DNA of 8,111 nt, taken from Brachybacterium sp. GTDB lineage: Bacteria; Actinomycetota; Actinomycetes; Actinomycetales; Dermabacteraceae. A model generated the notes under the pieces. That model did no database searches, was not told the DNA's origin, and was given only the letters and a program-made list of their open reading frames with translations. The stretch spans positions 1 to 8,111 of the forward strand of contig DAHVRS010000089.1 in assembly GCA_027322375.1 (NCBI GenBank), given 5' to 3'. This document shows, piece by piece, positions 6,246-8,111 of the stretch. How positions within the stretch are numbered: position 1 is the first letter of the stretch; every line of letters starts with the position of its first letter. Made by a program: the position numbers and the translations under genes.

Positions 6246-7115
6246 TCAGAGCCCGCGCAGATCCTCGACGAGCGCCTCGGTCGCCTGCCCGGGACAGACG
6301 GGGAGCTCGAGGGTGCTGGTCGGCTCGCTGTCACGCCTCAGGATCATCGCCCCGGTAGGGGCGTCGCAGGCGAGCGGGGACTCAGGCATCAGAACCGCAT
6401 TGACGCCGCGGAGCACGGCGATGGTCGACTCCTCGTCCAGCAGACGCTCGTTCTTGTCGCTCCCGGGCTCGAGCTCGTCTCCCCAGCCTGCGGGCGCCCG
6501 CTCGCCCGTGATCGACATCGGAACCCCACTCGCACCGCGACCGAGCTCGTATCTCTCGGCGCGTGCACCCTCCTCGGGGCCGTCGCCGCTCCAGGGCCGC
6601 ACCTCGATCCGCCACATGACGCCCGGGACAGCGAGGGAGGGGACCTCCGCGCTCTGCGCCTCCTCCAGCGCGCGCAGGATCGCTCGTGGCGGCTCGTCCT
6701 CCGAGCAGTCCTCCACGGTCGAGGAATGCTCGTGGGAGCCGGTGACCTGCACCGTGACCATCGGGGCATCGGCGCACACGGCCTTGTCCCCCGGCGAGTC
6801 CTGCCAGACGATGTACTCCTCCGTGGCCGAGACGATCCGCTCGCGGTCCTCGGCGGTGAGCTCTTCCTCGACCGCGTACAGCTCCGTACCTCCCGGCATC
6901 GAGTACCGAGTGGTGAGCGTGTCCGGGCCGACCTCGAAGATGCGGGTCCCGAGGCGGCCGTAGACCCCCGCGACGGAGCTCGAGTAGGTGATCACGTCCT
7001 GCTCGTCCAGCGCGGGCGAGCCGCCGATCCCGGGGACCGTGATCCCGCAGCCCGTCAGGGTGAGCACGAGGGCCGCCGAGAGCACGGCGCTCCGTCGGCC
7101 GAAAAAACGTCTCAT
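6246..7115 (-). CDS. Small lipoprotein of unknown function with two Cys-flanked segments
   Basis: I recognise no named family in this 289-residue protein. The N-terminus is MRRFFGRRSAVLSAALV with lipobox LTGC (Cys23), so the product should be exported and lipid-anchored on the outer face of the membrane. An upstream in-frame ATG at 7181 is rejected because this ATG has AAAGGA four bases upstream and gives a classic signal peptide. The mature part has four cysteines in two similar settings: CADAP...C with 22 residues between (6705-6776) and CDAP...C with 23 between (6294-6368). Each is preceded by a helix-like stretch and an [DE]SP motif, suggesting two related disulfide-closed hairpins. It converges on the duplicated lipoprotein gene with a 22-base gap and lies downstream of a cysteine synthase-like gene on the same strand, with 81 bases between them. 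Its role is unknown. Confidence 0.85.
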   Translation of the reverse strand: MRRFFGRRSAVLSAALVLTLTGCGITVPGIGGSPALDEQDVITYSSSVAGVYGRLGTRIFEVGPDTLTTRYSMPGGTELYAVEEELTAEDRERIVSATEEYIVWQDSPGDKAVCADAPMVTVQVTGSHEHSSTVEDCSEDEPPRAILRALEEAQSAEVPSLAVPGVMWRIEVRPWSGDGPEEGARAERYELGRGASGVPMSITGERAPAGWGDELEPGSDKNERLLDEESTIAVLRGVNAVLMPESPLACDAPTGAMILRRDSEPTSTLELPVCPGQATEALVEDLRGL

Positions 7116-7119
7116 GGGT

Positions 7120-7125
7120 TCCTTT
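7120..7125 (-). promoter_or_regulatory. Ribosome binding site fixing the ATG at 7115
   Basis: Read on the minus strand, AAAGGA is followed by ACCC and then ATG at 7115-7113. It sits in an unusually AT-rich patch for this genome (7120-7134). This strong site, with the lipoprotein signal peptide right after it, decides the start against the longer in-frame ATG at 7181. Confidence 0.75.
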
Positions 7126-7137
7126 AAGAATTTTGGA

Positions 7138-7155
7138 GCGGCTCCCCCGAGCCGC
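7138..7155 (-). other. 7-bp GC stem-loop between the lyase gene and the lipoprotein gene
   Basis: GCGGCTC (7138-7144) and GAGCCGC (7149-7155) are perfect complements around a CCCC loop on the plus strand (GGGG on the minus strand). On the minus strand the hairpin lies 41 bases after the lyase stop and is followed by TCCAAAATTCTT rather than a T-run, so as an intrinsic terminator it is weak. It would also sit at the 5' end of a lipoprotein transcript started from the candidate promoter at 7162-7190, where it could act as a stabilising leader hairpin. Confidence 0.5.
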
Positions 7156-7161
7156 GCGCTC

Positions 7162-7190
7162 AGCCTACCGAGGGCGCTCACGCAGGTCCA
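7162..7190 (-). promoter_or_regulatory. Candidate sigma-70-type promoter for the minus-strand lipoprotein gene
   Basis: On the minus strand, TGGACC (7190-7185) is followed by exactly 17 bases and then TAGGCT (7167-7162). The second fits the TANNNT pattern common in actinobacterial -10 elements; the first is a weak -35. Transcription would begin near 7155, just at the GC hairpin, giving a leader of roughly 40 bases before the ATG at 7115. It is based on pattern only, so confidence is low. Confidence 0.3.
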
Positions 7191-7196
7191 CGCGTC

Positions 7197-8111
7197 TCAG
7201 CGCACCCCGAGCGGCAGCATCTCCGCGAGCGCCGCCTGCCAGGGCGCGTGGTCCCAGCCCTGCGCGGCGACCCAGTCGTCGTCGTAGTAGGTGTCGCTGT
7301 AGCGGTCCCCCGGATCGCACAGCAGCGTCAGCACGGATCCGGCCTCGCCCCGTGCGCGCATCTCGGTGACGAGCTGGGCTGAGGCGATGAGGTTCGTGCC
7401 CGTGGATGCGCCGACCCGTCGGCCCAGAAGCGTGGAGAGGTGCCGCGCCGCGGCGACCGAGGCGGCATCAGGCACCCGCAGCATCCGATCCACCACGCCG
7501 GGCACGAAGCTCGGCTCGACCTGCGGGCGACCGATCCCCTCGATCCGCGAGCCCTGGCCGGTGGTGAAGTCCGGGTCGTCGTTCACCCAGCCCTCGAAGA
7601 AGGCGGAGCCCTCCACGTCCGCGACGCACAGCGAGGTGGGCAGGGAGCGGTAGCGCAGCAGGCGTCCGAAGGTCGCGCTCGTCCCGCCGGTCCCGGCGCC
7701 CACCACGATCCAGCGCGGCACGGGATGCGGCTCGAGCTCGAGCTGGGACAGGGCGCTGACGGCGATCGAGTTGTTGCCGCGCCAGTCGGTGGCGCGCTCG
7801 GCGTGGGTGAACTGGTCCATGAACAGCCCTCCCCGCTCGTCGGCGAGGCGCTGCGCCTCCCGGGACATGTCCGCCGCGCCGTCGACCACATGGCACTGTC
7901 CGCCCGCGGCCTCGATCAGCGAGATCTTCCGGGCGCTCGTGCCGCGGGGGATCACGGCGACGAAGGGGATATCGAGCATCCGCGCGACGTGCGCCTCGCT
8001 CACCGCGGTGGAGCCCGAGGACGCCTCGATCACCGGCATTCCCGGCCGCAGCTGCCCGTTGACCAGTGCGAACAGGAACAGGGAGCGGGCCAGGCGGTGC
8101 TTGAGGCTGCC
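7197..8111 (-). CDS. PLP-dependent cysteine synthase-like lyase, C-terminal part (5' end outside window)
   Basis: This is the last 304 residues of a fold-type II PLP enzyme of the cysteine synthase/cystathionine beta-synthase superfamily. The frame stays open to the window edge and begins [19 protein letters not shown]; the Lys of SLK (codon 8102-8100) matches the lysine that binds PLP in this superfamily. EASSGSTA follows as the substrate-loop equivalent of TSGNTG in classical O-acetylserine sulfhydrylases, then GAGTGGTSA as the phosphate-binding glycine loop, and [16 protein letters not shown] near the C-terminus. The GSLKHR plus SSGSTA combination fits a distinct branch that, to my recollection, includes the mycobacterial cysteine desulfhydrase Cds1 (Rv3684). 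Cysteine breakdown to pyruvate, ammonia and sulfide is therefore as plausible as cysteine synthesis. The ATG at 8039 is internal to the conserved domain and is not the true start. The 81-base gap to the downstream lipoprotein gene contains a hairpin. Confidence 0.92.
   Translation of the reverse strand, partial: GSLKHRLARSLFLFALVNGQLRPGMPVIEASSGSTAVSEAHVARMLDIPFVAVIPRGTSARKISLIEAAGGQCHVVDGAADMSREAQRLADERGGLFMDQFTHAERATDWRGNNSIAVSALSQLELEPHPVPRWIVVGAGTGGTSATFGRLLRYRSLPTSLCVADVEGSAFFEGWVNDDPDFTTGQGSRIEGIGRPQVEPSFVPGVVDRMLRVPDAASVAAARHLSTLLGRRVGASTGTNLIASAQLVTEMRARGEAGSVLTLLCDPGDRYSDTYYDDDWVAAQGWDHAPWQAALAEMLPLGVR

Noticed and set aside
7138..7155. Standard intrinsic terminator for the lyase gene
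   Set aside because: The stem is good but is followed by TCCAAAATTCTT rather than a T-run, so I list it only as a hairpin of uncertain role.
7116..7181. Upstream in-frame ATG at 7181 as the start of the minus-strand lipoprotein
   Set aside because: It would add 22 residues before the signal peptide and read through the hairpin. The ATG at 7115 has an AAAGGA site and is immediately followed by a standard lipoprotein signal.
1..8111. CRISPR arrays, tRNA or rRNA genes, transposases, phage or defence genes
   Set aside because: I looked on both strands and saw no regularly spaced direct repeats, no tRNA-like cloverleaf segments and no proteins with such motifs.

Overview
The window looks like chromosomal DNA of a very high-GC Gram-positive bacterium, most likely an actinobacterium. 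The reasons are strong G/C bias at third codon positions, GC-rich gaps, a carbohydrate ABC importer with no adjacent ATPase gene, and lipoproteins of actinobacterial style. A Brachybacterium-like (Dermabacteraceae) source is my guess from protein flavour; nothing here proves it.

Positions 1-4090 (+ strand) are the end of a sugar-utilisation operon. It holds the C-terminal 294 residues of a family 1 solute-binding protein, a MalF/UgpA-type permease (overlapping the binding-protein stop by ATGA), a MalG/UgpE-type permease, and an intracellular GH32 beta-fructosidase with all three catalytic motifs. Together they suggest uptake of sucrose or a short fructo-oligosaccharide followed by hydrolysis in the cytoplasm. 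No ATPase or regulator gene is present in the window.

Positions 4091-6223 hold a short GC-rich gap and then a large, unrecognised lipoprotein gene (+ strand) whose reading frame is broken. The frame must shift once near 5240-5284, and probably once more at a G6 tract (4330-4335) if the ATG at 4254 is the true start. Read across both shifts, the protein is an A-B-A'-B' tandem duplication of a two-domain, beta-rich unit. The downstream half repeats motifs of the upstream half in the same order, and this is the best evidence that the two halves are one protein.

Positions 6246-8111 (- strand) hold a second unrecognised lipoprotein, convergent with the first across a 22-base gap. Upstream of it is the C-terminal part of a PLP-dependent cysteine synthase-like enzyme of the GSLKHR/SSGSTA type. 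The short gap between these two genes has a candidate promoter, a 7-bp GC hairpin, an AT-rich patch and a clear ribosome binding site.

I saw no RNA genes, insertion sequences, CRISPR arrays or phage genes. The most unusual object is the frame-broken, internally duplicated lipoprotein. I found no convincing evidence of a wholly new system.
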